Shown: piece by piece, positions 1-10,587 of the stretch | Numbering within the stretch: the first letter of the stretch is position 1 | Layout: the number at the start of each line of letters is the position of its first letter | From: Polytrichum commune | Taxonomy: Eukaryota; Streptophyta; Polytrichopsida; Polytrichales; Polytrichaceae | NCBI GenBank assembly: GCA_950295325.1 | Contig: OX485804.1 | Location: forward strand, 23,870,001-23,934,000 | DNA length: 64,000 bases | Direction: 5' to 3' | Translations under genes and position numbers: made by a program | The notes under the pieces: generated by a model | Told to the model about the DNA's origin: nothing | Databases searched by the model: none | What the model saw: the letters and a program-made list of their open reading frames with translations, nothing else

Positions 1-840
1 AATTGTTACTCACTCATAAATTTTAAGTAATTTAGTACCCAATTCGTATTTTGCATTTAAACATCAAATATCATCTAATTATAGCACCAATACAAAAATC
101 TAATATTATAATATTTGTGCTATTCAACTTAATTCCATGTAGTTTCCATTCTCTCGGACTTTTGAAGCCTCGTAATATGCATAGAAATGTATATGTAGCT
201 TGCAAATGATTGTTACAAGCTAATTTGACACTAAAACCGGAATCTCAAATCTCAAGAAGGTAGTTTAATGAGACACAATTAGGAGAAAGTAAATAATTTT
301 TTTCTTTTTTCTTTTTTTATGGGGTGAGTGTGAGCCCAAATCCCCCTCACCCTTCAATTGCGTCCTAGTCCGGGTGAGGGTTCTTGAGCCACATTCGAGT
401 TAGCAAGTCACAAGTGCAAACAAGGGAGAGAGATTGGAACACTATATTCGGTAATTGGAGACTTTTTGTTGATTATGAGACTATATAAGGATGCGCATTT
501 CAAAATTGGACCAGTATTGACGACTAAAAATCCCATATGTATAATGGTATGCTACTATTATTATACATAAAGGCATGGAAGTGAACAAAAATGTGAGGCA
601 TACATGAAAATAATTGCGTATGAAATGACAACTCGTTATGAATGGAAGGGAAGGTGCGAAGAATGAATGGAAGTTGAATGAATTAATTGGGATTGAAATA
701 CAATTATAATGGAAATACCATCAATGTCTTGAGTAACTTGGAATAGCATACTAGAAAGTAAGCACTTAAATATGTTCTACACCTAAGCATTTAGGGAGTC
801 CGTCCCACTAGTACGCTTCTAGTCACACTAGTCCGACCCA
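1..840. other. AT-rich intergenic DNA with a dispersed-repeat fragment
   Basis: I see no gene here. Positions about 318-475 (GTGAGCCCAAATCCCC, then CACCCTTCAATTGCGTCC and an AGAGATTGGAACAC segment) resemble sequence around 44,630-44,730. This marks a dispersed repeat family with a second copy inside the small hAT-like element at 44,449-46,023. Confidence 0.5.
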
Positions 841-1700
841 CTATTTTTTTTTTGCGGCTAAGTCTTTTTTTTTGGCGGCCTCCATGGCTCTAAAAATCTC
901 AGGCCCACGACTGTATCCTTGTGTGTTGCCTGGACAGGAATATGTGTCGTTCTTGCATGTTTCAGGACGCGCTCCCGAATTGTACGAGGTGGTATTATAA
1001 GTAGAATACGAGGGTGTTTGCGAAAGGGAACGTCTTGCGCTTCTCCGGAGGGCCAGACAACGATCGGACTTGGAAGATGCGGCCTTGAGGGCGTGCCTAT
1101 CCAAGGAGGACGTGGAGGAGGGCCGGGCACCAAGCGAGCGGGTAGCCACCTGCGAAACAACGTCATAGGAAGATAAGAATAGGAATGGAGTGGGAAAAAT
1201 AATGAGGGCGGTTTGGGATGGGCGCTCGTAAAGAGAACGGCACGCACACGGAAGACAAGCAAAACAAAAGCGGCAAAGGGGTTTAGGGTTGAGGAGGGCA
1301 CCTTGGCTGTGGGGACGTCCATGCGGGGAACGGTAGGAACGAGGGGGGCGTCGACGGGAGCATCCGGAGCCGATGGAACTATTGCACTGTTGGATGGCGG
1401 GGGGGAGTCGAGGCGTGGAGGAACGGAGTCGGCGGGGGAGGTGTGGCAACGGGGGCCTTCCATGCGGAGACGCCAGCTCGGCCCACGACGAGCGACGGTG
1501 TCGTCCCTCGAGGGTGAGAGGTGTCCCAAACGAACGAGCGTCCGTTTCTCCTTGGAGAGGGGGGAGGGCGACGGGGCGTACGCGCGGGGGACAAGTGCTG
1601 GGGGCGGGCTGTTGACGACGCCGTCGTCGATGCCGACGTCGCGGGAGTAATCCACGGCCGAGGCCGCGTCGACCGCTGAGAAGTGGTAGAGGGATGGCAT
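841..1700 (-). CDS. Possible two-exon gene, unknown product
   Basis: Product not recognised. A proline/serine-rich first exon would start at the ATG at 1700-1698 and run to a GT donor near 1235. The sequence TTTCGCAG ends at 1150 as an acceptor, and a second exon runs 1149-841 in phase 0, ending in a Lys/Ala-rich tail (AMEAAKKKDLAAKKK). A TATATAAG box on the same strand at 1909-1916 lies about 210 bp upstream. That leader length resembles those of two genes in the neighbouring hAT element. The region is GC-rich, so long open frames are expected on both strands by chance. The protein-like second exon and the plausible acceptor are the only real support. It would lie just beyond the 3' end of the phosphatase-domain exon. 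Confidence 0.3.
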
Positions 1701-1869
1701 TTGGAAGTCCGTGACGTCGCGGGAAGGGGATGCCGGGGGCGAGAGGTGACGGGAAGGGCCATCGACTACAGGGGCGTCGCATATGGGGGCAGATTATGGG
1801 CAAGAACAAGAACAACAAAAAACAAAAACAGACATCCAAAAACAGAGCAAGCAAACACATGGAGGCATT

Positions 1870-2637
1870 TCAAATCAATTTATTGAGTTTGGCGAGCCTC
1901 ATGATGCTCTTATATACATTATCGTGAGGGCTTAGCGCCGCATTGCCGAAGGGGTTGGACCTAACAAAAAATGGGATGCTACCGGCGTGGAGCACGAGCC
2001 TTCTAAGGTAGGGGGCTAGCCTATCGACCAAAAATGTGTCTTGCCTATCGCCGGTCCAAGTGTCCGGGAAGATGACGTTGCCCGGGGGGTTCAAGACGCT
2101 TTTGGTGGGGCTGTCGTCGATGAGGAGGGTGTTCTCAGGAGTCGGCCACCACCCGTGGGGCGTCCCATGCAGACGGGGGACGCCTTGCCAGAGTCTTGAA
2201 CGGAGGACCTTGAGGAACTGTTGTCCTCCGCCTCGACCGCCAAACTTGGGCACCGGTCGGCCTTTCTCGTCGAGCAGCTCGTCGCAGTCCTCTTGGCCGA
2301 GGACGAGGCAAGGGCTCGGGAGATCACGGAATAAGAAGTGGACGATGGGCTCCGTGTTGTCCATGACCATGGAGCTCCACACAACGACGTGGGCGAACTC
2401 GACCACCTCGCGAAGGAAGTCCCGCAGGCCGGGACGGGCGCGGACAGCCTTGCGGTTAATGAGGGTGTCGAGCTCGCCGTCGTAGTCCCTTTCGTCGGGG
2501 TGACGGAAGGGACGCGTGGGGACCCTGGGGATGTGTTGGGTGTGACACAACACCCCGTTGAGGTCAAAAACGAGGAACGGTTTGTTCCGGGTTCGAGGTC
2601 CACTGGTCGAGGGGTTGCGACCTATCTCCGGGGGGTC
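1870..2637 (-). CDS. FCP1/NIF-type HAD phosphatase domain, probable last exon of the interrupted PAL gene
   Basis: The 255 codons match the NLI-interacting-factor (FCP1/SCP) branch of HAD phosphatases. HAD motif I is FDLNGVLCHT (minus, about 2568-2539). It is followed by RPGLRDFLREV, WSSMVMDN (motif II region) and NTLLIDDSPTKSV with FPDTW, the typical C-terminal acid motif. Active members read DxD; here the second Asp is Asn, so acid/base catalysis may be lost. There is no ATG upstream of motif I before an in-frame TAG at 2656-2658. Instead CATCACAG ends at 2638 as a good acceptor, making this a phase-0 downstream exon. Removing the hAT insertion puts it 623 bp downstream of a phase-0 donor of the DGQH gene on the same strand. 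I infer it is that gene's last exon. Alternatively it is a separate gene whose first exon I cannot see. The stop is TGA at 1870-1872. Confidence 0.7.
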   Translation of the reverse strand, partial: DPPEIGRNPSTSGPRTRNKPFLVFDLNGVLCHTQHIPRVPTRPFRHPDERDYDGELDTLINRKAVRARPGLRDFLREVVEFAHVVVWSSMVMDNTEPIVHFLFRDLPSPCLVLGQEDCDELLDEKGRPVPKFGGRGGGQQFLKVLRSRLWQGVPRLHGTPHGWWPTPENTLLIDDSPTKSVLNPPGNVIFPDTWTGDRQDTFLVDRLAPYLRRLVLHAGSIPFFVRSNPFGNAALSPHDNVYKSIMRLAKLNKLI

Positions 2638-3260
2638 CTGTGATGAACAACGCGACTAGTTTAATTCTATGATCCAATAAAAAAATTGTTGCGTTGAAAA
2701 TAAAGACGATGCATTATGGGAAAAGAGGAGGAAGTGAGGAGGGTGCAAGGAAAATGTTCAGAGGGGCACAATTGCGAACGACCGTTCGTGAATGAAGGCT
2801 GCGGGGCGGTGCGCATCATTTACGAACGCTCGTTCGTGAGCGCGGATGCATACATATACGAACGCTCGTTCGCGAAGGATGTCAAGATGGGGTCGCACAG
2901 TTTTACGAACGAGCGTTCGTGAGTGAGGTGTGCATGCAAAGAATGCAAGGACGCGCAAGAGCACAAACAACACAAGACGCGAGAATATGCAATAAGTTGA
3001 GGGGATGCGAGCAGAGATCGTCTGCTCATATATTAATTCGGTGAATATGTACATTTGTCTCGCGTGATAATCTATCACGATTTCCTAAGGAAAAAATGCA
3101 GTGTCCTACAAAATTGATCGGCCCAAGCGATCACGTAGAAAAATGCTCGCGCGGGCAACGTGATGTCGATGGAGTTGAAGCGCCAAGAACACAACGCGGG
3201 GGTTAGTGATATTACGAACGCGCATTCGTAAAACATTTGGCATTCTCAGAGATGAGTTAC
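2638..3260 (-). other. Inferred intron of the PAL gene, rich in palindromes
   Basis: The stretch lies between a GAG|GTAACT donor (3261/3260, minus) and the CATCACAG acceptor ending at 2638. Both sides are phase 0, as in the two confirmed introns of the same gene. It holds five copies of the ACGAACG-NN-CGTTCGT palindrome. The hAT element is inserted just 5' of the donor, so the exon-intron boundary today is separated from the rest of the gene. Confidence 0.5.
2775..3231. repeat. Palindrome cluster 1 (five copies)
   Basis: Copies of the 16-bp interrupted palindrome ACGAACG-NN-CGTTCGT, or close variants, start near 2775, 2822, 2859, 2906 and 3214. Most have A/T flanks that extend the dyad. Half-site conservation is high and the central two bases vary, as expected for a dimeric protein site. 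Before the hAT insertion this cluster was contiguous with cluster 2. Confidence 0.9.
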
Positions 3261-3265
3261 CTCTT

Positions 3266-3273
3266 TGATTAAC
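3266..3273 (+). repeat. Left 8-bp target-site duplication of the giant hAT
   Basis: TGATTAAC directly precedes the CAGGG terminus and is repeated exactly at 19,639-19,646 after the right terminus. An 8-bp duplication is the hallmark of hAT insertion. Confidence 0.95.
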
Positions 3274-3290
3274 CAGGGTTGTCTATCGCA

Positions 3291-3358
3291 ACGTCATGAC
3301 GGTGTCGTGCCGTCATGTCAGGTCGTGTCATGACGGACCCCTCCGTCACGACACAATA
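3291..3358. repeat. Left subterminal hairpin-forming repeats of the giant hAT
   Basis: Repeated inverted copies of the core GTCGTGACGG and its complement CCGTCACGAC form several possible stem-loops immediately inside the left terminus. The same core arranged in the opposite direction occurs at 19,552-19,628. Subterminal repeats of this kind bind transposase in known hAT elements such as Ac. Confidence 0.75.
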
Positions 3359-3540
3359 GGGTCCACGTAGGGTCAACATAGGGGGAATGGACTAGGGTGG
3401 GTAAAATACTTACCTTCTTGCCAAGGTGGCGTCCTATGTGGCAGAAAACGCCGACGTGGATGTGCATATTTCCCTTGCCAAGTAAACCATTTTGCCATTG
3501 TGTTTAGGGTTCTGTTAAAATCAAAGTAGAAAAATATGAC

Positions 3541-4475
3541 TAAGGAGGGTGTGGGGCGGCCGGGGGCGGACGGTGGGGCGGACGGGAGAGGGGGGTGGAG
3601 CGGACGGGGGAGGGGGGTGGAGCGGACGGGGGAGGGGGTGGAGCGGACGGGGGTGGGGCGGACGGAGGGGGGTGGAGCGGACGGGGGAGGGGGTGGAGCG
3701 GACGGGGGTGGGGCGGACGGAGGGGGGTGGAGCGGACGGGGGAGGGGGGTGGAGCGGACGGGGGAGGGGGTGGAGCGGACGGGGGTGGGGCGGACGGAGG
3801 GGGGTGGGGCGGACGGGGGAGGGGGTGGAGCGGACGGGGGTGGGGGTGGAGCGGACGGGGGTGGGGGTTGAGCGGACGGGGGTGGGGCGGAAGGGGGTTG
3901 GGAACGGGGGGGAGAACGCTGGAGCGGACGGGGGAACGTGGGGGTGGACGGGGGGAACGCGGAGGGCTCCGTCCGCCCCAAGTTCCCTCACGTCCGCCCC
4001 ACGTTCCCCCGCCGTGCGTTCACGTTCCCACACGTTTCCTAACGTCCGCACCCGTTCCCTACTGCGTTCCCCCCAGTCCGCACCCGTTCCCTCCCGTCCG
4101 CGCCCGTTCCCCCCCAGTCCGCACCCGTTCCCTTCCCGTCCGCCCCGCGTTCCCTTCCCGTCCGCCCCGCGTTCCCTTCCCGTCCGCCCACGTTCCCTCC
4201 CGTCCGCCCACGTTCCCTTCCGTCCGCCCCACGTTCCCTCCCGTCCGCCCCAGGTTCCCTCCCGTCCGCCCCAGGTTCCCTCCCGTCCGCGCTACGTTCC
4301 CCTCCCGTCCGCCCGCGTTCCCCTCCAGTCCGCCCCACGTTCCCCTCCCGTCCGCCCCATGTTCCCGTACGTTCCCTCCCGTCCGCGCTCCGTTCCCTTC
4401 CGTCCGCCCGAGTTCCCCTACGTCCGCCCCCTCGTTCCCTCCGTCCGCCCCCGCGTTCCCACGTTCCCCATACGT
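3541..4475. repeat. Guanine/cytosine-rich minisatellite 1, built as a large inverted repeat
   Basis: Positions 3549-3972 repeat GCGGACGGGGG-type units. From about 3973 to 4475 the complementary units run CCGTCCGCCC with CGTTCCC, so the two halves form a head-to-head inverted repeat centred near 3972. Long open frames through it on every strand come from stop-free repeats and are not genes. The array ends about 60 bp before the TATA box of the kinase-like gene. Confidence 0.9.
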
Positions 4476-4536
4476 CATTTTCGTGCCCCATGTCAAATCC
4501 GACCGGGATCCCATAATGATTGTGCTCCCCTTTGCC

Positions 4537-4545
4537 TATATAAAG
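4537..4545 (+). promoter_or_regulatory. TATA box of the kinase-like gene
   Basis: TATATAAAG stands 233 bp before the ATG at 4770 and directly after minisatellite 1. The leader contains several ATTCACTCACTC repeats (about 4690-4752). Confidence 0.65.
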
Positions 4546-4769
4546 CTGTGGGGTTTTAATTCCCCTCACTTTCCTCTCCTCCCACCACAAAGGGACCCGA
4601 GACCTTGTTGCCGTCCCAAGGACAGCGGCACCGCGCGGGTCTCAGGGGGTTTGGGAGGGCAGGGCAAATTGTGGGGGAACCCTCGCAATTTTTTTTCCAG
4701 ATTCACGCACTCATTTCTACATTCACTCACTCCTTTTTACATTCACTCACTCACGCGGTTTTTTTCACG

Positions 4770-6686
4770 ATGGAGGGGGAGGACATTGCTCCTTACCAAG
4801 ACGAGGATACGAGGCTGCACCGTGCTTGGCTCCAAAGCACTGCACTTGCGCATACTGGAGAGGGTACGGGAAGCGAGGCCGGAAGTGGAAGCACTGCAGC
4901 ACGTCCCCCACGTCCAGATCCTTTTCGGTTTGACGAAGAGTTCTTTGCAGTTGGCCATTCAGGAGACAACCAAACACGTGGAAGCCGTGGAACACGTGGG
5001 AGTCGGGGAAACAGTGGACATAGAGGGAGAACAGGAAGGGGACCAAGCTCAGGCAGTTCCACCGATATAAATGCAGCCACTCATGGAGAGTCCGTGCCAC
5101 CACGATCTCCGACACGGCGGACATCAAGACCGGAGAGCCCTGCACGTGATGTACCTCAGGGTTCGGAGCATGGTGAAAGACGGGGACAAAAACGCCCAGC
5201 AATTTCGGAAGGGACGGAGGAGGGGTCCGGGGTTTCAGGTTCGCAATCGAGGAAAATGAGAAATAGAGGCAAACGCGACCCGCGGATCGATGAGGCTCGA
5301 AACCATTGTAGGGTCGTGCTGTTGGAGTGGTTTAGAAATAACAGCATGGTTTATTTGGAAAAAAAATACCTCAATGATGGTACAAAGGGGTTGGATTTGG
5401 TGAGGAACGATTTGATTCTTATTCTCACGGAAGCCACGACTGGAGCGGAGTTTGAAGATGCTAGGGGCATGAGCGATTGGGGCACCTGGATTGAACAACA
5501 AGCCGTGGAAGCAATCTACAATCCAACAATGGCATATGATGCTGTGCATCCTAGCGAGGGAAGTAGTAGTGGCAGGAAGTCCGAGTTGTACATGAAGCTA
5601 GAGAATTGGAAAAGAGGCGTAATAGCAGCAAAAGGAACATCCGCCCGCAACCTTCCCATTTTTATTGACAGGCAGATGGCAGACAACATTGCCACCCAGG
5701 GCCGGCAGGGTGTCATATGGTTGCCTAGGAATGCGGAGATCAAAGCCTTGGATAAGGAAATCTTCCAAGGGACCTTCGGAGTGGTGCGGAGAGTCGCAAT
5801 TCATGGAGCATCATTCATCCCTAGCTAGATAGAGTGGGCTGGGAAGACCATGAAGGCCATGAATAGTTTGGAGAATCGAAAGGAACGTTCAGTTGAAGCA
5901 TTGGCGTGTCCAGTAGATCATCCTGGGGTAATCAAGCTACAATACTTCAATATGAAAACATACGAATCCTATTCGATGTGGTGGAATGGAGGCTCCTTGA
6001 AAAACATGAGGATCTATGACTTCAGCGTTCCGGAAACCCACGAGCGCACAATCCTTCACATGCCTGGGGCAGACTTTGAAGCACGGAAACGGTTGGTTGT
6101 ATATCGAAGGCATCGAGCTTATTTGGCATGGGCTCTAATGTGCATTGTGGATGTAGTGCACAAGCATGACGTGTTGCACAATGACCTTAATCCCAACAAT
6201 GTCATGCTGCATTTCCCACAAGACCGTGAAAACATGGTTTACATTGGTGTGTGTGATTGGGGCATGGCATCCTGGGGAGGTGAAGACGCACCCTCCAACT
6301 ATGGAAAAGATTCAGTGGATGAGATGAACAAGCACAAAGCAAAATACAACTGTGCTGGTCCAGAATTATTCCATGTACGAGGGCAGCGTGGAACATCCAC
6401 CTCTCCGGTGAGGATGGCTCGGAAACATAGGCACACGTTTCTATCGGAGTCCTTCTCAGTGGGTGCTTTGGCAAAGAAGATTTATGCCAGGGATGCGACT
6501 TCCCCCTTGTTTCAGCTAAACAGTGATCCAAATGGCTTGAATATGCGGTTTGAGTTAGCATTGGATTCATTGACGAAGACCAATCCAGCGGAAAGGTCAA
6601 CCATCACACACGTAGTGAACATTTTGAAGTCCCCTCCATACAACATGGTTAACCCGACAATGTGCTTCCGTGACACTGCAAAATAG
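4770..6686 (+). pseudogene. Divergent protein kinase gene (hAT cargo), one in-frame TAG
   Basis: The ATG at 4770 opens 639 codons. The first 190 or so residues are low-complexity (Gly/Ser/Arg-rich, disordered). A conserved region then leads into a protein kinase fold: glycine loop GTFGVVRRV at about codon 334, the lysine motif AGKTMK just after codon 353, catalytic loop HNDLNPNNV near codon 469, and VCDWGMAS in place of the usual DFG near codon 494. The catalytic Asp and the Asn that binds metal remain, so the fold could be active. Codon 353 (5826-5828) is TAG, between the glycine loop and the lysine. The frame continues without any other break, so I regard TAG as a point mutation of CAG or TGG, unless it is read through. 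It ends at TAG 6684-6686. It has its own TATA box and minisatellite. Its role in the transposon is unknown. Confidence 0.75.
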
Positions 6687-8978
6687 ATTTTTTTTGTTTT
6701 TTTTGCAACAATTTTGAATCATACCAATTTTGTAACCGTTGGAGATGTAAATAAAGCCATCATTTTTTCATACAAAACTTGTATATTGTATGAGGTTTAT
6801 GGATCTTAGTGCAATGTTCATACTACTCCATGAGGCCTTTGCTCCATAATCGAGAAGAAGTCTATGGGAGGCTAACCAAGGTTCTCGCCTCTCGTGAGGC
6901 CACATCCTTCTTTCACATCGTTGTTATCACATCCATGTGCTAAGTTCAAGTTAACTATAGTTATTTGTGATATGTCTTGAAAAAATGCAGTTACTTATAT
7001 TTATTCTAATTTTGGTATGCCACAAAATGTAGTCAACTATAGTTATATCTAGTTAACTAAAGTTGAGCACAATATTGCAATAGTTATATCGGTTGTACAC
7101 GTGATCCAAAACATCTCTAAATGTTATCTTTCTTCTACTCCCCACATATTGCACACTATAAATGTTAAACGTGTTAACAGTTAACAAAATGGTACTCCTT
7201 TCTTTGTAAATCTGACTCTATAAACGTTAACAGATGAAATACAACCATAATATGGATGATAAAAACTACACATCCAGTTACATTGATTCATATTCACTCG
7301 TGATTTGTAAACTTGATATTGAATAAAGTTTTGATTGGGTGTGCAATTTTATGAATGGTATTCTCTCACAATGAATCTTTACAATTGCTTATATTTATAT
7401 AATTCACAATCACTTTTTTTTGGAAGTTTGGACATATTCTTGGCCGTCCACGTTGAGAGGCCGTGCGATTGAGTGGCCCAACTTTGTTGATAGTCCAAAG
7501 AAATGAACTGAAAATAGCCAAGAAAATATAGTAAGGGTAGCCTTAGTTGGGCATAGTGTGAAGCCTCCAAAGGCCAATCCCAAAGTCCAAACTCAAAGGA
7601 GCATGCCACTTTATTCCTTGCTCAAAATAACCCCTCCAATCTAACGGCCAAGATCTTGTCAATGATTGATTATTTTAATGAAAAAAAAGTTCGGCCTCTC
7701 GACGGAAGTTTGGGTTGAGCATTTTGCTATACCCAATCTTTGCTCGAGAGGCCGAACTCTTGGCGCCATAACTTCCTAAAAGTGTTGCCACCTAGGCTCT
7801 TTTAGAGGCCACGTCCTTTGGACTTCGGCCTCTAGTGTGAAGGCCGAGAGGACGGACTTTGGGCATTTCAGCATTTTCATTGGTCCAAATGTTGAACCTC
7901 TCAAAGTTTGGCCATATTGTGAACCGGCCCTTATATTTGCAATACATGTCTTATTCTTTTTTGGCACAAATTGAAAATTCAAATTGAAAATACAACCAAC
8001 CCAGCCGAAACAGCGCAGCCTAAGTGGAAATCTAGAAATAATGCTCATTTGAGGCCTATCCTTCCAAGTAGGGACTAAGTTGCTACGGGTCACAGTAAGA
8101 CCTTTGACCCCCCAAATCAAATCAAATTTGTTAAGAATGTCATGGTAGGCCACGTCCGGGGCTTTTTCCAAGTCCCTAAGCATCTGTTTCCATTCAATCC
8201 TCCCATACTCTGATTTGTAATACATGTCATAAAAGCTAATGCAATTATTGTTTTGAAGTCTACCATCAAATGATATGTAAGATCGTATGTTCACTTGTGG
8301 TTGGTTCTTTTTATGTACCAGTTTAAGCCAATACTAAAATAAAATAAACCTTATTCTATAAAATCTAGTGACACTACCATACAAGTTAGTAGAGATGTTG
8401 TATATTTTTTTAAATTATTCTATATATTTACATAACTACAACTTATAATTTTGTGAAGAATAATACATAATACAACAAAGTTCAAATCAATACCTCTTTT
8501 GTGCACTCACATATACTCATACGGATTTAGTATAGTGCACCCCCCCCCAAATGATCACTAATGTGGGCCACATTAAATTTAAGCCCACACCAAATCCCTA
8601 GTTTAATATCAATGTGGACCATATTAATTTGCTTTTCTAGAATGTTCTAATTTGTGTAAGGTGTTGGTAAGATATCTTTATGAAGCCTATAGGAATTCGG
8701 GGGATGCACTCTACATTATGTTTGAGAATCACGTGCGTTCATGACCCCTTCTAAAAATCCCAATGTATACCATAAGTTATATGTCTAAGTAGAGATTGTG
8801 CCAACTTGAAGTAGTCCTCGTGATTTGCGAACGTTTAACTTTCGTTGTAGGCATCGTAAAAAAAAGCGGGTGGGTTCGTTGGAAAGCTGGGAACCTAAAC
8901 CCTCAAACCATGTATGGAAACACTTCTACATGAGTGAGAGAACAAAACAACGGCACATATGTGGTAGCAATTTGGAAT
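6687..8978. other. Non-coding interior of the giant hAT with a short inverted repeat
   Basis: Mostly AT-rich. A 15-bp inverted repeat (AGTTCGGCCTCTCG near 7690 and its complement near 7750) is embedded in a block rich in GGCCTCTC words (7430-7945). An open stretch on the minus strand (8294-7960) reads protein-like around YGRIEWKQMLRDLEK but has no recognisable domain or clear start, so I do not call a gene. A poly-C run lies at 8541-8550. Confidence 0.4.
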
Positions 8979-8982
8979 GACG

Positions 8983-9020
8983 TAGGGTTTAGGGTTTAGG
9001 GGTTTAGGGTTTAGGGTTTA
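8983..9020 (+). repeat. Interstitial telomere-type repeat (TTTAGGG)
   Basis: About five consecutive TTTAGGG units, one with an extra G. This is the plant-type telomere repeat, here inside the transposon. A tract in the opposite orientation occurs at 27,731-27,760. Confidence 0.9.
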
Positions 9021-9340
9021 TGAACCACAAAGGTTGAAGCACAAATATGTGAATTGTCGAATGAAAGGGCAAGGGGATGCGTGTGGGTTGTGAAACCATA
9101 CGAACCACTAAGGTTGAAGCTCAAATATGTGAATTGTTGAATGAAGATGGCATTCGGATGCCTAATATGCGTTGTGAACCATATGGACCACAAAGGTTGA
9201 AGCACAAATATGTACTTTGTTGAATTAATATAACATTCGAATGCGTGTGGGTTGTGAAACTATACGAACCACTAAGGTTGAAGCTCAAATATGTGAATTG
9301 TTGAATGAAAGGACAACCCATCAAATATAGAAGCTTCAAA
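9021..9340 (+). repeat. Tandem repeat, about 81-bp unit, four copies
   Basis: The core AGGTTGAAGC(A/T)CAAATATG recurs at 9031, 9111, 9194 and 9275, with intervening CGTGTGGGTTGTGAAAC segments. It follows the telomere-type tract directly. Confidence 0.85.
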
Positions 9341-9515
9341 GAGGTTTCCAATGCGGGTGTCGGGGGACTTTTTCAAAAAGTGCAACTAACTTTTTGACTT
9401 CACCAACTTTCTTTTTATTCCTATTGTGTTGTCTTTATCCTACCAACGAGAATTGGATCCTCTACATCTTGGATTACATCAAATATTGTATATTTCATAA
9501 AGTCCTTTGAGCTCA

Positions 9516-9523
9516 ATATATAA
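9516..9523 (+). promoter_or_regulatory. Possible TATA box of the small ORF at 9566
   Basis: ATATATAAG-type sequence about 43-50 bp before an ATG. That would leave a very short leader of roughly 15-20 bases. Confidence 0.35.
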
Positions 9524-9565
9524 GTAGAGCATTTAGACTCATACATATAACGAGGGTAGAGTATC

Positions 9566-10126
9566 ATGGATAGGATGGGAGAGAAGAGAGACATGTTTGA
9601 GGGTCTAGGATGTGATGAGGAGATAGAAAATTTAGGTGAACCCGATATTCCATTCAATCCATCAACCGAGCGTGAGAGAGATGAGAAATGTGTTAGGGAT
9701 CGATTTCATGATGAGTATGTCATGACTCCCTTCTCACAATCTACACAAGCTTGGAGGATGAGGGCGGAGGAGGACCAACGACGATATGCGGACAACTTTG
9801 AGATCGATGCGGTGGAGAATGACAACACACAATACGTGGGTGGAGATCTAAATGATCTGATTGATTTGTGTGCGGATATTTTAGAGAAGCCCGGGGATGT
9901 GGATGTGGAGGAGACTTCAATCGACATTGAAGATGTCAAGGTAGCGGGAGAATCTTCAAGGACTTTGCCTTTTCGTAAGAAGAGGAGAGGATTATCGCCT
10001 CATCGGCTACCATTGAAGGAACGGATGAAAGACCGAACGATTAGCTATGTTGATTTACTTCGACCGAATCCTCTCCCAAAAATGGACCTTCGACGGAAGC
10101 CACAAGCATCTACGAGGTTGCCATGA
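9566..10126 (+). CDS. Small ORF, 186 residues, unknown (hAT cargo)
   Basis: The ATG at 9566 follows an in-frame stop at 9557. The protein is acidic in its first two thirds (clusters such as DVDVEETSIDIEDVK around residues 112-126) and basic in the last third (RKKRRG, then KERMKDR). No domain is recognised. The amino-acid make-up resembles the acidic tail of the hAT transposase in this element, so it could be a displaced C-terminal exon of a related transposase rather than an independent gene. It lacks internal stops although the surrounding DNA is AT-rich, which favours real coding descent. Confidence 0.45.
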   Translation: MDRMGEKRDMFEGLGCDEEIENLGEPDIPFNPSTERERDEKCVRDRFHDEYVMTPFSQSTQAWRMRAEEDQRRYADNFEIDAVENDNTQYVGGDLNDLIDLCADILEKPGDVDVEETSIDIEDVKVAGESSRTLPFRKKRRGLSPHRLPLKERMKDRTISYVDLLRPNPLPKMDLRRKPQASTRLP

Positions 10127-10424
10127 CGGAAGTCAAGTTGACGGAATGAAGTGGAATATTAAATCGTGCATGGTTTGTTCATGTATGTGATTTATAAAGG
10201 GCATTTGTACCGTCGTCGCAATAATAAAGTCATTACTTGTACATCTTTGTCTCCATAGGGGTGATAATTTGTTGGTCATCATACTACATTGGTTACTTTG
10301 TTGCTTGAGGGATGCTTCATTAGTTTTGTGTGGATAAGTACACTGGTAATGATATTTAGTGTCACATATATTATTTGCAAAGGGCCTAAGTTAGATGGGG
10401 TACGGATTGGGGGACGCGGGAATG

Positions 10425-10582
10425 TGCAGTAGAAATATTATTGCATATTTATGTAGAGGACTTCATTACCTATCCATGGATACCAAGAACTCATTTTTTG
10501 GACTTCATATGAATTTTTGAGAGCCAAAAAACCGAAACTATGTCCAAACTTCCAAACTTGAAAAGTGCAGATTCAAAGGAAC
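10425..10582 (-). repeat. Inverted copy of the 192-bp module
   Basis: On the complementary strand this matches, at about 95 percent by eye, the tandem 192-bp repeat at 44,799-45,239 inside a different hAT-like element. Shared words include CCTATCCATGGATACCAAGA and TTTTTTGGACTTCATATG. It lies immediately before minisatellite 2. Confidence 0.85.
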
Positions 10583-10587
10583 TCGGG

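Noticed and set aside
3536..5070. Long open frames on both strands through 3541-4475
   Set aside because: They consist of Gly/Ala/Asp or Pro/Ser/Arg repeats translated from the GCGGACGG minisatellite, which lacks stop codons in all frames. No independent coding sign.
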